Source: UBA4810 sp002479215 (GTDB lineage: Bacteria; Desulfobacterota; Syntrophia; Syntrophales; Smithellaceae). Taken from it: DNA of 64,000 nt. Of the stretch, positions 26,197-35,110 are shown piece after piece; the first letter of the stretch is position 1; each line of letters opens with the position of its first letter. Both the position numbers and the translations under genes were made by a program. The notes below the pieces were generated by a model, which worked only from the letters and a program-made list of their open reading frames with translations, was not told the origin of the DNA and made no database searches. The DNA is taken from positions 1 to 64,000 of the forward strand of contig JBEKVB010000005.1 in NCBI GenBank assembly GCA_049514435.1. Reading direction: 5' to 3'.

Positions 26197-28335
26197 ATGG
26201 ATAAAAAAGACGGGAATGTCGACATATCAGCTATGGAGTATTTTTTTAATCCTCATTCTATCGCGCTCATCGGAGTATCCAAAGATATTCGCAAGCCGAG
26301 CGGCAGGTCTTTGAACGCCCTCCTCAAATGGAACTACACGGGCAAGTTATATCCAGTCAATCCCCATTACATGGAAATCCATGGAGTTAAATGCTATCCT
26401 TCGTTATTGGAAATACCGGGCGATGTGGAGATGGTTATTATCAGTGTTCCCGCACAATCGGTGCTGGCGGCATTACAACAGTGTGTCGTGAAAAAGGTCA
26501 AGGCTGTGGTGCTCTTCACTTCAGGATTTTCTGAAGTGGGCCCGGAAGGCAAAGCCCTGCAAGAGCAAGTGACACAACTTTCCCAAAAAAATAAGCTGAG
26601 GATATTGGGCCCTAATTGCGTCGGGCTCGTGAATTTGAGCAATTCGGTAATGGCTTCCTTTGCCAATATTGTTGATTTAAAACCGGTCTATCCGATGTCT
26701 TTGGGGTTTGTGACGCAAAGCGGTGCTTTCGGGACTTTGATCTTCGCCCAGGCGGTTCAGGCTGGTGTCGGTTTCAGCTCCTTTGTCAGTGTCGGGAATG
26801 AAGCCGATACGGAATTTTCCGATTTCCTTTCCTATCTTTTGACTACTCCCGAAACTAAGGTTATTGGCGGATATCTGGAAGGAGCGAAAAGCGGTGCTAA
26901 ATTCCGTAAGGCGGCCCAAAATGCCCTGAAGTTGAAAAAGCCGATTTTGATAATGAAAGTAGGCCGAACGAGAGCCGGCGCAAGAGCGGCATCATCCCAT
27001 ACCGGCTCTCTGGCCGGGGACGATAAAATTTATGACGCATTTTTCCGTCAGATGGGAATTATCCGCATAGAAACTTTGAGCGAACTGACATCTTTTGTTA
27101 TCGTTCACCGCGGCGGCCGTATGCCTGCAGGTAATAATATCGGCATTCTTTCCATTTCCGGCGGAGCGGGTGTTCTAATGGCGGATAAATGCGAAACTCT
27201 GGGGCTCAATGTACCGGAGTTCATGGGTGAGACGCGCCGTATATTGGAATCATATCTTCCTCCATTTGGTTCTGCCAAAAATCCGGTTGATCTGACCTCG
27301 GCGGCGGTAGCTGAACCGGAGATGTTGGGACGTTGTCTGAGAGCCCTTGTGGCAGATGATAATATTCATATGATAGCGGTAGCCATGGGCTTTATGGCTC
27401 ACAGCGCACCGATTCTGGCGAAAGATCTCATCGAAATTTATCAATCAACAACCAAGCCTATCGTGCTCACAACTTACAATCTTTCTTCTTCGGACGTGAT
27501 AGCCAAGGCGATTAAGTCGATTGAAGACGCCGGTATGCCGGTGCTGACGGATCACTTGCACTCCATTCAGGCAATGAGTACTCTGGCCTGGTACAGCGCC
27601 AAGGTCAGATGTGCGGAAAATATTAAGATAGATAAGCAGGCGATAAAACCGGACAAAGAGGGGGAAAAGATAATAGATAATCCGGATGCCTTATCGGAAT
27701 ACGAAGCAAAGAAAATTTTAAGCGGCTATGGGATACCTGTAACCCGTGAAGCACTGGCCACATCCGCCGATATAGCCGTAGAATCAGCCCGTAAGATCGG
27801 TTACCCGGTGGCCTTAAAAATTCAGTCCGCGCAGATTACGCATAAGACGGAGGCCGGAGGCATCAAACTGAATGTCGTAAACGACGCGGAGGTTCGCGTG
27901 GGGTTTAAAGAGGTTATCTCCAACGCCAAAAAATATATGCTGGAAGCTAAAATACAGGGTGTTCTGGTTCAGGAAATGCTGAAAGATGGGGTCGAGGTTA
28001 TTATCGGCACGACTAAGGATCCGGTGTTTGGTCATGTTATCATGTTCGGGCTCGGCGGTATTTTTGTGGAAGCGCTGAAGGATGTTTCTTTCCGGATAAC
28101 CCCGCTTAGCCGCGTTGATGCCGAAGAAATGGTAAGCGAGATTAAGGGCTACAGTGTATTGCAGGGGATGAGAGGCAAACCGTCCGTGGACATCAACGCA
28201 CTGGTGGATATTATTTTGAAGGTTTCCCGCCTGGTGACGGACTACGGCGATACAATAAAAGAGTTGGACATCAATCCTCTGGTGCTTTTCTCTTGCGGCG
28301 CGAAAGTGGCGGATGCTATGATTATTAAAAAATAA
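26197..28335 (+). CDS. ADP-forming acyl-CoA synthetase (acetyl-CoA synthetase-like, fused alpha-beta)
   Basis: The protein has 712 residues. Order: CoA-binding domain (about 10-140, SIALIGVSKDIRKPSG), succinyl-CoA ligase-like domain with VTQSGAFGT and the phospho-histidine H268 in ASSHTGSLAG, a flavodoxin-like middle, then an ATP-grasp beta domain from about 490 (SEYEAKKILSGYGIPVT...KTEAGGI). It couples acyl-CoA hydrolysis to ATP synthesis, or runs in reverse to activate acids. In a syntroph it would conserve energy from acyl-CoA products. It sits directly before the mutase genes, suggesting that it activates or releases a product of the same pathway. Confidence 0.88.
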   Translation: MDKKDGNVDISAMEYFFNPHSIALIGVSKDIRKPSGRSLNALLKWNYTGKLYPVNPHYMEIHGVKCYPSLLEIPGDVEMVIISVPAQSVLAALQQCVVKKVKAVVLFTSGFSEVGPEGKALQEQVTQLSQKNKLRILGPNCVGLVNLSNSVMASFANIVDLKPVYPMSLGFVTQSGAFGTLIFAQAVQAGVGFSSFVSVGNEADTEFSDFLSYLLTTPETKVIGGYLEGAKSGAKFRKAAQNALKLKKPILIMKVGRTRAGARAASSHTGSLAGDDKIYDAFFRQMGIIRIETLSELTSFVIVHRGGRMPAGNNIGILSISGGAGVLMADKCETLGLNVPEFMGETRRILESYLPPFGSAKNPVDLTSAAVAEPEMLGRCLRALVADDNIHMIAVAMGFMAHSAPILAKDLIEIYQSTTKPIVLTTYNLSSSDVIAKAIKSIEDAGMPVLTDHLHSIQAMSTLAWYSAKVRCAENIKIDKQAIKPDKEGEKIIDNPDALSEYEAKKILSGYGIPVTREALATSADIAVESARKIGYPVALKIQSAQITHKTEAGGIKLNVVNDAEVRVGFKEVISNAKKYMLEAKIQGVLVQEMLKDGVEVIIGTTKDPVFGHVIMFGLGGIFVEALKDVSFRITPLSRVDAEEMVSEIKGYSVLQGMRGKPSVDINALVDIILKVSRLVTDYGDTIKELDINPLVLFSCGAKVADAMIIKK

Positions 28336-28377
28336 AATATCGACAATCTTACAAAAGTGAAAATGGAGCGGCATAAA

Positions 28378-30057
28378 ATGTTGGACAAAGATGAACTGAA
28401 AAAGATGAAAGCTGCCAAAGATAAGTGGGGAAAAGAAATACTGCAAAAATCTCTGGTCCGCGAGAAGGAGCGCAAAGAAGTCTTCACCAGCATTTCCGGC
28501 ACGCCAATAGAGCGGCTCTACACTCCGCTGGAAACCGCCAGCCTCGACTATAACGAAGAGATTGGTTATCCGGGACAGTATCCCTTTACCCGCGGCGTCC
28601 AGCCCACAATGTACCGCGGGCGCTTCTGGACAATGCGTCAATATGCCGGATTCGGAAGCGCCAAAGAGAGCAATGAGCGCTACCGCTATCTCCTCAATCA
28701 GGGTCAGACGGGCCTCAGTGTGGCCTTTGATTTGCCCACTCAGGCGGGGTATGACAGCGATCATCCGCTTTCCATGGGCGAAGTCGGCAAGGTCGGTGTG
28801 GCCATTGACTATATCGGAGACATGCGCGTCTTGTTCAAGGGTATTCCTCTCGATAAAGTGACGACGTCTATGACGATCAACGCGCCGGCCACCGTGCTTT
28901 TGGCCATGTATTTGGCGGTTGCCGATGAGCAGGGGGTTTCCTACGATAAACTCGGCGGTACGGTACAAAATGATATTTTAAAAGAAATTACCGTCCGTGG
29001 CCAATATATCTATCCTCCCAAGCAGAGCATGAAGCTGACAGTTGATTTGATCGAATATTGTTTTAAGAATGTTCTCCGCTGGAACTCTATCAGTATCAGC
29101 GGGTATCATATCAGGGAAGCCGGTTCCACCGCGGCGCAGGAAGCAGCCTTCACCATCGCGGACGGTATCGCTTATGTCCAGGCCTGCATTGACCGCGGCC
29201 TGGATGTCGATACCTTTGCTCCGCGTCTCAGTTTCTTTTTCAACGCTTTTACTAACGTACTTGAGGAAACAGCTAAATTCCGGGCGGCCCGCAGGTGCTG
29301 GGCAAAAGTGATGAAAGAGCGCTTCGGGGCCAAAGATCCCCGTTCGATGATGCTGCGCTTCCATGTGCAAACGGGAGGCGTCACGCTGACCGCGCAGCAG
29401 CCTTTGAATAACGTCGTCCGGGTTGCCCTGCAAGCTTACGCCGCGGCGTTGGGCGGTTGTCAATCACTGCACACCAATTCCTATGACGAGGCACTGTGCC
29501 TGCCCACCGAGCAGGCGGTAACAGTCGCTCTGCGCACCCAGCAGATTGTGGCCGAAGAAAGCGGCGCTACCGATACGATAGACCCGTTGGCCGGTTCATA
29601 TATGGTGGAAGCGATGACCGATAAAATCGAAGCGCAGATAGAAGAGTATCTTCAAAAGATAGATGCCCTGGGCGGAACTCTGGCCGCCATAGAACAGGCT
29701 TTTATCCAGAAGGAAATTCAGCAAAGCGCCTACCGTTTTCAGAAGGAAATAGAAAGCCGGGAACGCGTGTATGTCGGCATAAACAAATATACTATGAAGG
29801 AACCGCCTCCGGCAAATCTACTGAAAGTGGATATGAAAGTGGGCGAGACCGAAGCAAGAAAACTTCGAGAAATACGTGCGCAGCGCGATCAGGCGAGGTG
29901 GAAAAAAGCGCTGGAACATCTGCGAAAAGTTTCTCTCACCAACGAAAACGTAATGCCCGCTGTCATCGAAGCAGTCAAAGCCGACGCAACCATCGGCGAA
30001 ATATGCAATGTTTGGCGAGAGATTTACGGCGAATATAAACCCAAGCAGTTCTTTTAA
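28378..30057 (+). CDS. Methylmalonyl-CoA mutase-type large (catalytic) subunit
   Basis: The protein has 559 residues from ATG 28378, which follows GGAGCGG. It contains only the TIM-barrel substrate domain; the B12 domain is a separate gene 85 bases downstream. Y79 (PTMYRGRFW), R207 (KEITVRGQY) and H244 (SGYHIREAG) line up with Tyr89, Arg207 and His244 of Propionibacterium methylmalonyl-CoA mutase, the residues that hold the substrate carboxylate and assist rearrangement. That favours methylmalonyl-CoA over isobutyryl-CoA as substrate. It interconverts succinyl-CoA and methylmalonyl-CoA. The split form is common in archaea and many anaerobes. Confidence 0.88.
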   Translation: MLDKDELKKMKAAKDKWGKEILQKSLVREKERKEVFTSISGTPIERLYTPLETASLDYNEEIGYPGQYPFTRGVQPTMYRGRFWTMRQYAGFGSAKESNERYRYLLNQGQTGLSVAFDLPTQAGYDSDHPLSMGEVGKVGVAIDYIGDMRVLFKGIPLDKVTTSMTINAPATVLLAMYLAVADEQGVSYDKLGGTVQNDILKEITVRGQYIYPPKQSMKLTVDLIEYCFKNVLRWNSISISGYHIREAGSTAAQEAAFTIADGIAYVQACIDRGLDVDTFAPRLSFFFNAFTNVLEETAKFRAARRCWAKVMKERFGAKDPRSMMLRFHVQTGGVTLTAQQPLNNVVRVALQAYAAALGGCQSLHTNSYDEALCLPTEQAVTVALRTQQIVAEESGATDTIDPLAGSYMVEAMTDKIEAQIEEYLQKIDALGGTLAAIEQAFIQKEIQQSAYRFQKEIESRERVYVGINKYTMKEPPPANLLKVDMKVGETEARKLREIRAQRDQARWKKALEHLRKVSLTNENVMPAVIEAVKADATIGEICNVWREIYGEYKPKQFF

Positions 30058-30142
30058 AGAGCTTTCCAGTGGCGTTGTATCCGAGTATTTTTGAACAGCG
30101 TATAATTTGATAGTGAAAAGACCCTTATCGGAGGATTATTGA

Positions 30143-30550
30143 ATGGGAAGAGCAAGAAAAATCAGGATAGTTCTGGCCAAACCGGGTTTGGACGGGCATG
30201 ATCGCGGAGCGAAACTTCTGGCAAGAATATTTATGGAAGCGGGCATGGAAGTGATTTATACGGGCTTGAGGCAAACTCCCGAAATGATAGTCGAGACCGC
30301 TCTGCAGGAAGATGCCGATGTGGTGGGGCTGAGCAGCTTATCCGGCGTGCATAATTATTTTTTCCCGCGAGTGATGGAACTGCTTCGTGAAAAAAGCATG
30401 AATGATGTTCTGGTAGTAGGGGGCGGTATCATTCCTGACGAAGATGCCGCTGAATTAAAGAAATCAGGCATCGCGGAAATATTTGGGCCCGGAACATCCA
30501 CTGAGGAAATTGTTAAATTTATCCAGGTGCACGCGCGGCAGCGCAGTTAG
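30143..30550 (+). CDS. Methylmalonyl-CoA mutase-type small (B12-binding) subunit
   Basis: The protein has 135 residues. The cobalamin motif DxHxxG is at residues 17-22 (KPGLDGHDRGAK), with H19 as the lower cobalt ligand, followed by GLSSLSGVH (SxL) and VVGGGIIPDED (GG), all three base-off/His-on signatures. It completes the mutase with the large subunit upstream. CGGAGG is seven bases before ATG 30143. The epimerase follows 22 bases after its stop. Confidence 0.93.
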   Translation: MGRARKIRIVLAKPGLDGHDRGAKLLARIFMEAGMEVIYTGLRQTPEMIVETALQEDADVVGLSSLSGVHNYFFPRVMELLREKSMNDVLVVGGGIIPDEDAAELKKSGIAEIFGPGTSTEEIVKFIQVHARQRS

Positions 30551-30572
30551 AAAAAATCTTCAAGGAGAAAAC

Positions 30573-30977
30573 ATGAAAGTTCTGAAAATAGACCATATCG
30601 GCATCGCGGTAAAAAGTATAGACGCGGCAAAACAACTTTACAGCGGTCTTTTCGGTTTTACTCATGTCGGAAGTGAAACAGTGGCGGAGCAAAAGGTAAC
30701 CACGGCATTTTTTCCGGTCGGCGATACGGAAGTCGAGCTTTTGGAACCCATTTCTCCGGATAGCCCCATCGCGAAACATCTCGAAAAAAAAGGCGAAGGA
30801 GTTCAGCATATAGCCTTCCGTGTGGAAAATCTTGAAGAAGCGTTGGCTGAGCTCAAGGCCAAAGGGATTCATTCGATTGACGAAAAACCGCGCCACGGCG
30901 CGGGTGGGGCAAAAATCGCGTTTCTCCATCCCCAGTCCACTTTCGGCGTTTTAATCGAACTTTGCGAAAAGAAATAA
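30573..30977 (+). CDS. mce: Methylmalonyl-CoA epimerase
   Basis: The protein has 134 residues, from an ATG with AAGGAG upstream. It is a VOC-superfamily metal enzyme. The expected ligands H8 (IDHIGIAV), Q40, H79 (GVQHIAF) and E129 (LIELCEK) are all present. It interconverts the R and S forms of methylmalonyl-CoA, which supports methylmalonyl-CoA as the substrate of the adjacent mutase. It is the last gene of the plus-strand run starting at 17585. Confidence 0.93.
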   Translation: MKVLKIDHIGIAVKSIDAAKQLYSGLFGFTHVGSETVAEQKVTTAFFPVGDTEVELLEPISPDSPIAKHLEKKGEGVQHIAFRVENLEEALAELKAKGIHSIDEKPRHGAGGAKIAFLHPQSTFGVLIELCEKK

Positions 30978-31309
30978 GATAGGTTTCGTAAAAGTACATT
31001 GCCAGAAGTATAAGGCATACGTATTGCTTTCTCGGGTTAAACGTCATCTTAAATTTTTATCAATAAGCGAATAAAAAATAGCTTGACTAGGGAAAGTTGA
31101 TTTGTAATTATCTTTCGCGGTGAGTGTGTTACCCAATTTTTGCTGTTCCCAAAATTAATATTGTACACTTCAGCATAATTAAAAAGAGAAATCGTGCAAC
31201 CACGATAATTATAGAGGGAAAAAGGTCAATCATAAAAGGATTATCCGGTATATCGAGCTTCCGTAAAATGAAATTTTTGTAACATTAATCTGGGGAGGGA
31301 GGTAATCTT
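30978..31309 (+). promoter_or_regulatory. Intergenic region with candidate promoter and small hairpin
   Basis: No gene is visible. TTGACT (31083-31088), 16 bases, then TAATTA could be a promoter for the acyl-CoA ligase at 31310. A perfect hairpin ATCGTG-CAAC-CACGAT (31191-31206) lies further down and could be an operator or a leader structure. GGGAGGGAGG at 31293-31302 is the ligase ribosome-binding site. Confidence 0.3.
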
Positions 31310-33265
31310 ATGAAGAAGAAAGCAGTGCGTCCTGCAAAAAAGAAAAAGGTTAAATCTTTGGTTAAGAAAAAGAAAGTTAAACGTCCCGTCAAGAAAAAGA
31401 GAGCGGCGCTTACAGTTAAAAAGAAAAAGATAGTGCGTCCTGCAAGAAAGAAAAAAGTTAAGTCTTTGGTTAAGAAAAAGAAAGTTACAAGTTCGGCTAA
31501 AAAGAAGAAAGTAGCACGTCCGGTCAAAAAGAAAAAAGCAGCGCTTCCGGCAAAGAAAAAGGTAACACCGGCGGCTAAGAAGAAAGTAACATATCAGGAT
31601 AAGCCATGGGTTGCCCATTATAGCCCGGGCGTTATGGCAACGGTTAAGTATGAAGAATTACTGTTAACTGACAATCTTGAAATTGCGGCACGGGATTTTC
31701 CACGAAGAACAGCGTTTGTTTCACAAGACTATAAGGTCACCTATGCTGAATTGAAAGATATGGTATATCGTTTTGCAGCCTGTCTTACGGATTTTGGCAT
31801 CAGAAAAGGCGACAGTGTCGCAATCCATCTCCCCAATTTGATTCAAACAGTCGCCGCCTATTATGCAATACTGAAGATCGGCGGGAAAGCCGTAATGAAC
31901 AATCCCTTATATACTCCTGCGGAACTTGAGCATCAATTCAATGATTCGGAATCCAAGGTTCTTATCACCCTTGATCTGCTGGCAAATAACATGATCGATC
32001 TGAGGCCTAAAACCAAGATAAAACAGATAGTGTATGCTTCACTGGGCGATTATATTCCCTCCTCAACAGATCCAGCCACGGTATTTGCTGCCAAGCCAAA
32101 GGAGGCCCCAGATGTATACGGCTGGAAAGACCTTATTGCGAAATATCCCCCGAATCCCCCGCAGGTAAATGTTAATTTTAACGACATTGCCATACTGCAA
32201 TATACCGGCGGCACTACGGGTGTTTCCAAGGGGGCGATGCTAACCCATGCTAACCTGAGCAAGCAGTTGCAACAGATAAAAACAACGGATCCAAAAACAT
32301 ATAAAAATTCGATAACAAGCGACGGCAAAGAAATATTTCTCGGCGCCATCCCTTTTTTTCATGTTTATGGGATGTCCACTGTTATGAATTTAACCATTTA
32401 TTACAAATGCACCTGTGTAATGTTAGTAAGACCAACGCCGGAGGCCCTGTTTGACGTCATACAAAAATACAGGCCGACCGTGGCCTGTCTCGTTCCGACC
32501 ATGTTGATCGGTCTGCTTGGCCATCCGAATTTCGATAAGCTTGATCTTACCTGTATAAAACGACTTCCTTCAGGCAGCGCTCCGCTTCCGGTTGAGGTTA
32601 TAAAAAAAATCAAAGCAAGATCTGGAGCACTGATTTCTGAGGGATTCGGTTTGACTGAGGCTTCACCGTGTACGCATGCCAATCCATATGAAGGAGTACA
32701 AAAAGCAGGAAGTATTGGACTCCCGTATCCGGATACGGAATGCCGCATAGTGGATCTCGAAACAGGGGAGAAGGATGTTCTCATAGGTGAACCTGGCGAG
32801 CTTATTATCAGAGGGCCTCAGGTGATGAAGGGATACTGGAAGAAACCCGAGGAAACAGCTTTGTCCATACGGAATGGGTGGTTGTATACCGGCGACATAG
32901 CCAAAATGGATAAAGAAGGCTACTTCTACATCGTCGACCGTAAAAAGGACATGATTATTTCCGGCGGATACAATGTCTATCCGCGTGATATAGATGAAGC
33001 TTTATATACCAATCCAAAAGTTGTGGAGGCATGCGCTATCGGAGTGCCTCATCCGACACGTGGCGAACAGATCAAGGTTTTTGTCGTATTAAAGGAAGGA
33101 GTGACCGCAACAGAGCAGGAAATAATAGATTACTGTGCGACCAAATTGGCCAAGTACAAGCTTCCCACTATGGTTGAATTCAGAAAAGAACTGCCCAAGA
33201 ACAACGTGGGCAAGATTCTTAGAAAAAACTTGAGAGCAGAAGAAGTGGCCAAACAAGGCAAATAG
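31310..33265 (+). CDS. Long-chain-type acyl-CoA ligase with a lysine-rich N-terminal repeat tail
   Basis: The protein has 651 residues. Residues 1 to about 94 are nearly all Lys with Val, Ala, Pro, Arg and Ser in about ten nine-residue units (KKKKVKSLV, KKKKVKRPV and the like). A complete ANL ligase begins near residue 98: P-loop ILQYTGGTTGVSKGAML, SEGFGLTEASP, NGWLYTGDIAKMD, IVDRKKDMIISGGYNVYPRD, and the catalytic Lys in NNVGKILRK. It makes fatty acyl-CoA. The tail resembles histone H1 and the AlgP/PhaF C-termini and could bind DNA, RNA, acidic lipid or granules. The frame is open across the junction and the only good ribosome-binding site is before the tail, so the tail is translated. Confidence 0.87.
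   Translation: MKKKAVRPAKKKKVKSLVKKKKVKRPVKKKRAALTVKKKKIVRPARKKKVKSLVKKKKVTSSAKKKKVARPVKKKKAALPAKKKVTPAAKKKVTYQDKPWVAHYSPGVMATVKYEELLLTDNLEIAARDFPRRTAFVSQDYKVTYAELKDMVYRFAACLTDFGIRKGDSVAIHLPNLIQTVAAYYAILKIGGKAVMNNPLYTPAELEHQFNDSESKVLITLDLLANNMIDLRPKTKIKQIVYASLGDYIPSSTDPATVFAAKPKEAPDVYGWKDLIAKYPPNPPQVNVNFNDIAILQYTGGTTGVSKGAMLTHANLSKQLQQIKTTDPKTYKNSITSDGKEIFLGAIPFFHVYGMSTVMNLTIYYKCTCVMLVRPTPEALFDVIQKYRPTVACLVPTMLIGLLGHPNFDKLDLTCIKRLPSGSAPLPVEVIKKIKARSGALISEGFGLTEASPCTHANPYEGVQKAGSIGLPYPDTECRIVDLETGEKDVLIGEPGELIIRGPQVMKGYWKKPEETALSIRNGWLYTGDIAKMDKEGYFYIVDRKKDMIISGGYNVYPRDIDEALYTNPKVVEACAIGVPHPTRGEQIKVFVVLKEGVTATEQEIIDYCATKLAKYKLPTMVEFRKELPKNNVGKILRKNLRAEEVAKQGK
31325..31590 (+). repeat. In-gene tandem repeat encoding the Lys-rich tail
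   Basis: Imperfect 27-base units are nested in a clearer 108-base duplication: GTGCGTCCTGCAA at 31325 recurs at 31433, with the following 40 or so bases almost identical. The 108 bases equal four nine-residue units. The repeat is A-rich on the plus strand (AAG/AAA codons), so its length may vary between strains by slippage. Confidence 0.75.
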
Positions 33266-33313
33266 TAAGAATGATTCGGTTGTTACAACTTAGGGGAAAT
33301 TAAATTTTTTGAT

Positions 33314-33343
33314 GCACGCCCTGACTTTATTGTCGGGGCGTGC
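33314..33343 (+). terminator. Probable terminator hairpin after the acyl-CoA ligase
   Basis: GCACGCCCTGAC and GTCGGGGCGTGC form a 12-base stem with one G-T pair around a six-base loop. No strong T run follows, so it may be a weak or factor-assisted terminator. The rest of 33266-33631 shows no supportable gene. Confidence 0.5.
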
Positions 33344-33631
33344 ACCGTCTGAACTTACGGGAAGAGTAGTTAGTTCCCGCTAAATCCTGTAAATCAAAAT
33401 ATTATATCTCGAGTCTCATTACTCTTAGAATCCAATTTCGTAAACGCGGTTTTTACTATTATATGAGGAAAGTACAATTTCTGTAAGTATTTGTCCTTTG
33501 TCATTTTATCCAGCCTAACAATTATTATACAAACTTCGCTTTTCCCAAATTTATAGTTAAAATATAAAGCATACTTATATTTTTTCAAGGAAAAATTATA
33601 TAAAGTCAATGGGTATCTGAACCGGGTACGT

Positions 33632-34849
33632 TTAGGCGTAGGGCTTGAGCTCAAAGAGTTTTTTATTCTGTGTGGAGACGATGTGATAAAATTCGTCCTG
33701 GGGAATATAGATGTAAGGAACATCATCATCGCGCCGGTAAAGAAAATGAGCAAGAATCATCCGGTTTACTGCCTGATGGCCGATAATCATGATGTCGTCT
33801 GCGTGCCGGTTTAAAAAAAATGATTTTTTTAGTCCCGCTTCGATGCGTGGTTTCATCGTCTCGTAACTCTCACCATGAGGATAGGCATAATGGTATTTGT
33901 CCGTCTTCCGGGCGCGAAATACCTCGGGCATTGTTTCTTCGATGTCTTTGTAGGTCATCCCCTCACAGATTCCGCCGGCTATTTCATCGAATTCCTTGAT
34001 GGGAATAACCTTACAATTCTTTTGCATCGCGCAGATGAGCCGGGCTGTCTGAATTGCCCGCTTTTTGTGGCTGGTAAAAATATAGGAGATTTGCTGTTTT
34101 TTAAAAAAACTGCCCAGGGTTTTTGCCTGCGAAGTACCTTTCGCGGTGAGAGTCGAATCTCCGCCGATACGGTCGATGGTGTTAAATTTCGTTTCCGCGT
34201 GCCGAATAAGAAAAAGATTTTTGACCACGTCAGTGACCAGAATGTCCTTGATGAGCAAATAAAGAGGGATAGGATCGCTTTGTTTTTCTTCGATGATTTT
34301 GTTTTGCAAAGAGTCCATGCGGAAATAATTTCTTTCCATTCTCAACGGAGTATAGATTAGCCGGTAATTATCGATTCGTTTGAGGAATTCTTTTTGCGCC
34401 GTCTTGTGGGCGAGCCGGGAAAATTCGGGAAGCCTTGTTTTTTCCATAATGCTTAAATGGAGGATTTCCTGGTCGTCATTTATGCACTCAATAAAAAGGA
34501 TCGGGTGGTTATTGAGGTTTTCTTCGATCATCTGACGCCGCGCTCTGCTTATGTTGGCCGCGTCAATGATGGCCACTCGTCCCTTACCTTCCAGATACGT
34601 TTTTGCCCATTTCATGTTGATGAGGGCGAACTTTTTTCTCATCTCTAAGGCGGAAGTGTTATCTGGATGATAAAAGTTTGCTGAGGAAGTTTCCGTGAGT
34701 GGCAGGTAAGCTCTCCGGAGATTGCCGTTGTTGAATATCTTCGCGGGAATCCGGCTTTTTCTAAAAGCGTCCTGCAGACGTATCGCCAGCGTTGATTTAC
34801 CCCTTGCCGGAAGACCCATCAGGACCAGGTATAGTTTATCATCGTTCAT
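33632..34849 (-). CDS. PFKFB-like bifunctional 6-phosphofructo-2-kinase / fructose-2,6-bisphosphatase
   Basis: The protein has 405 residues. The N-terminal kinase domain has Walker A GLPARGKST (12-20), identical in pattern to eukaryotic PFKFB, then KIFNNGNLRR and IIDAANISRARR. The C-terminal histidine-phosphatase domain has R216-H217 (LIRHAETKFN), the acid E288 in FDEIAGGICEGMTYKDIEE, YPHGESYETM and H358 (IGHQAVNR), all PFKFB hallmarks. In eukaryotes the enzyme makes and breaks fructose-2,6-bisphosphate, a signal controlling glycolysis. Bacterial members are uncommon and their product is not established, so activity here is inference. It stands alone between two terminator-like hairpins. Confidence 0.82.
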   Translation of the reverse strand: MNDDKLYLVLMGLPARGKSTLAIRLQDAFRKSRIPAKIFNNGNLRRAYLPLTETSSANFYHPDNTSALEMRKKFALINMKWAKTYLEGKGRVAIIDAANISRARRQMIEENLNNHPILFIECINDDQEILHLSIMEKTRLPEFSRLAHKTAQKEFLKRIDNYRLIYTPLRMERNYFRMDSLQNKIIEEKQSDPIPLYLLIKDILVTDVVKNLFLIRHAETKFNTIDRIGGDSTLTAKGTSQAKTLGSFFKKQQISYIFTSHKKRAIQTARLICAMQKNCKVIPIKEFDEIAGGICEGMTYKDIEETMPEVFRARKTDKYHYAYPHGESYETMKPRIEAGLKKSFFLNRHADDIMIIGHQAVNRMILAHFLYRRDDDVPYIYIPQDEFYHIVSTQNKKLFELKPYA

Positions 34850-35050
34850 GGGAAGTGCGATTCATCTCTTTGATTATTAATATTAATAAGTTTTGTTTAT
34901 CATGCTCTCGAATTCAGGACAAGATAACAGTTTTCTCTTCGCCAGTCACTTACCATAAATTGCCTGATCATTCGCCACAGCTACTTTTTCTTAGCCGTTA
35001 TAATGATAGGTTTTGAGGTATTCCTGGTCGTTGGCCATTTGCAGAAAAGC

Positions 35051-35085
35051 AATAGCCACCGGGCCTTGCTTACCCGGTGGCTATT
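35051..35085 (-). terminator. Rho-independent terminator of the membrane hydrolase gene
   Basis: A perfect 13-base stem (AATAGCCACCGGG / CCCGGTGGCTATT) with a nine-base loop is followed on the minus strand by GCTTTTCT. It begins 26 bases after the stop at 35111. Confidence 0.8.
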
Positions 35086-35110
35086 TAATTAGATGAAATA
35101 AGATTTACTG

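Noticed and set aside
31310..31590. Lys-rich tail as a CRISPR-like or non-coding repeat
   Set aside because: The units keep the reading frame (27 and 108 bases), no spacers are present, and the frame runs directly into the ligase.
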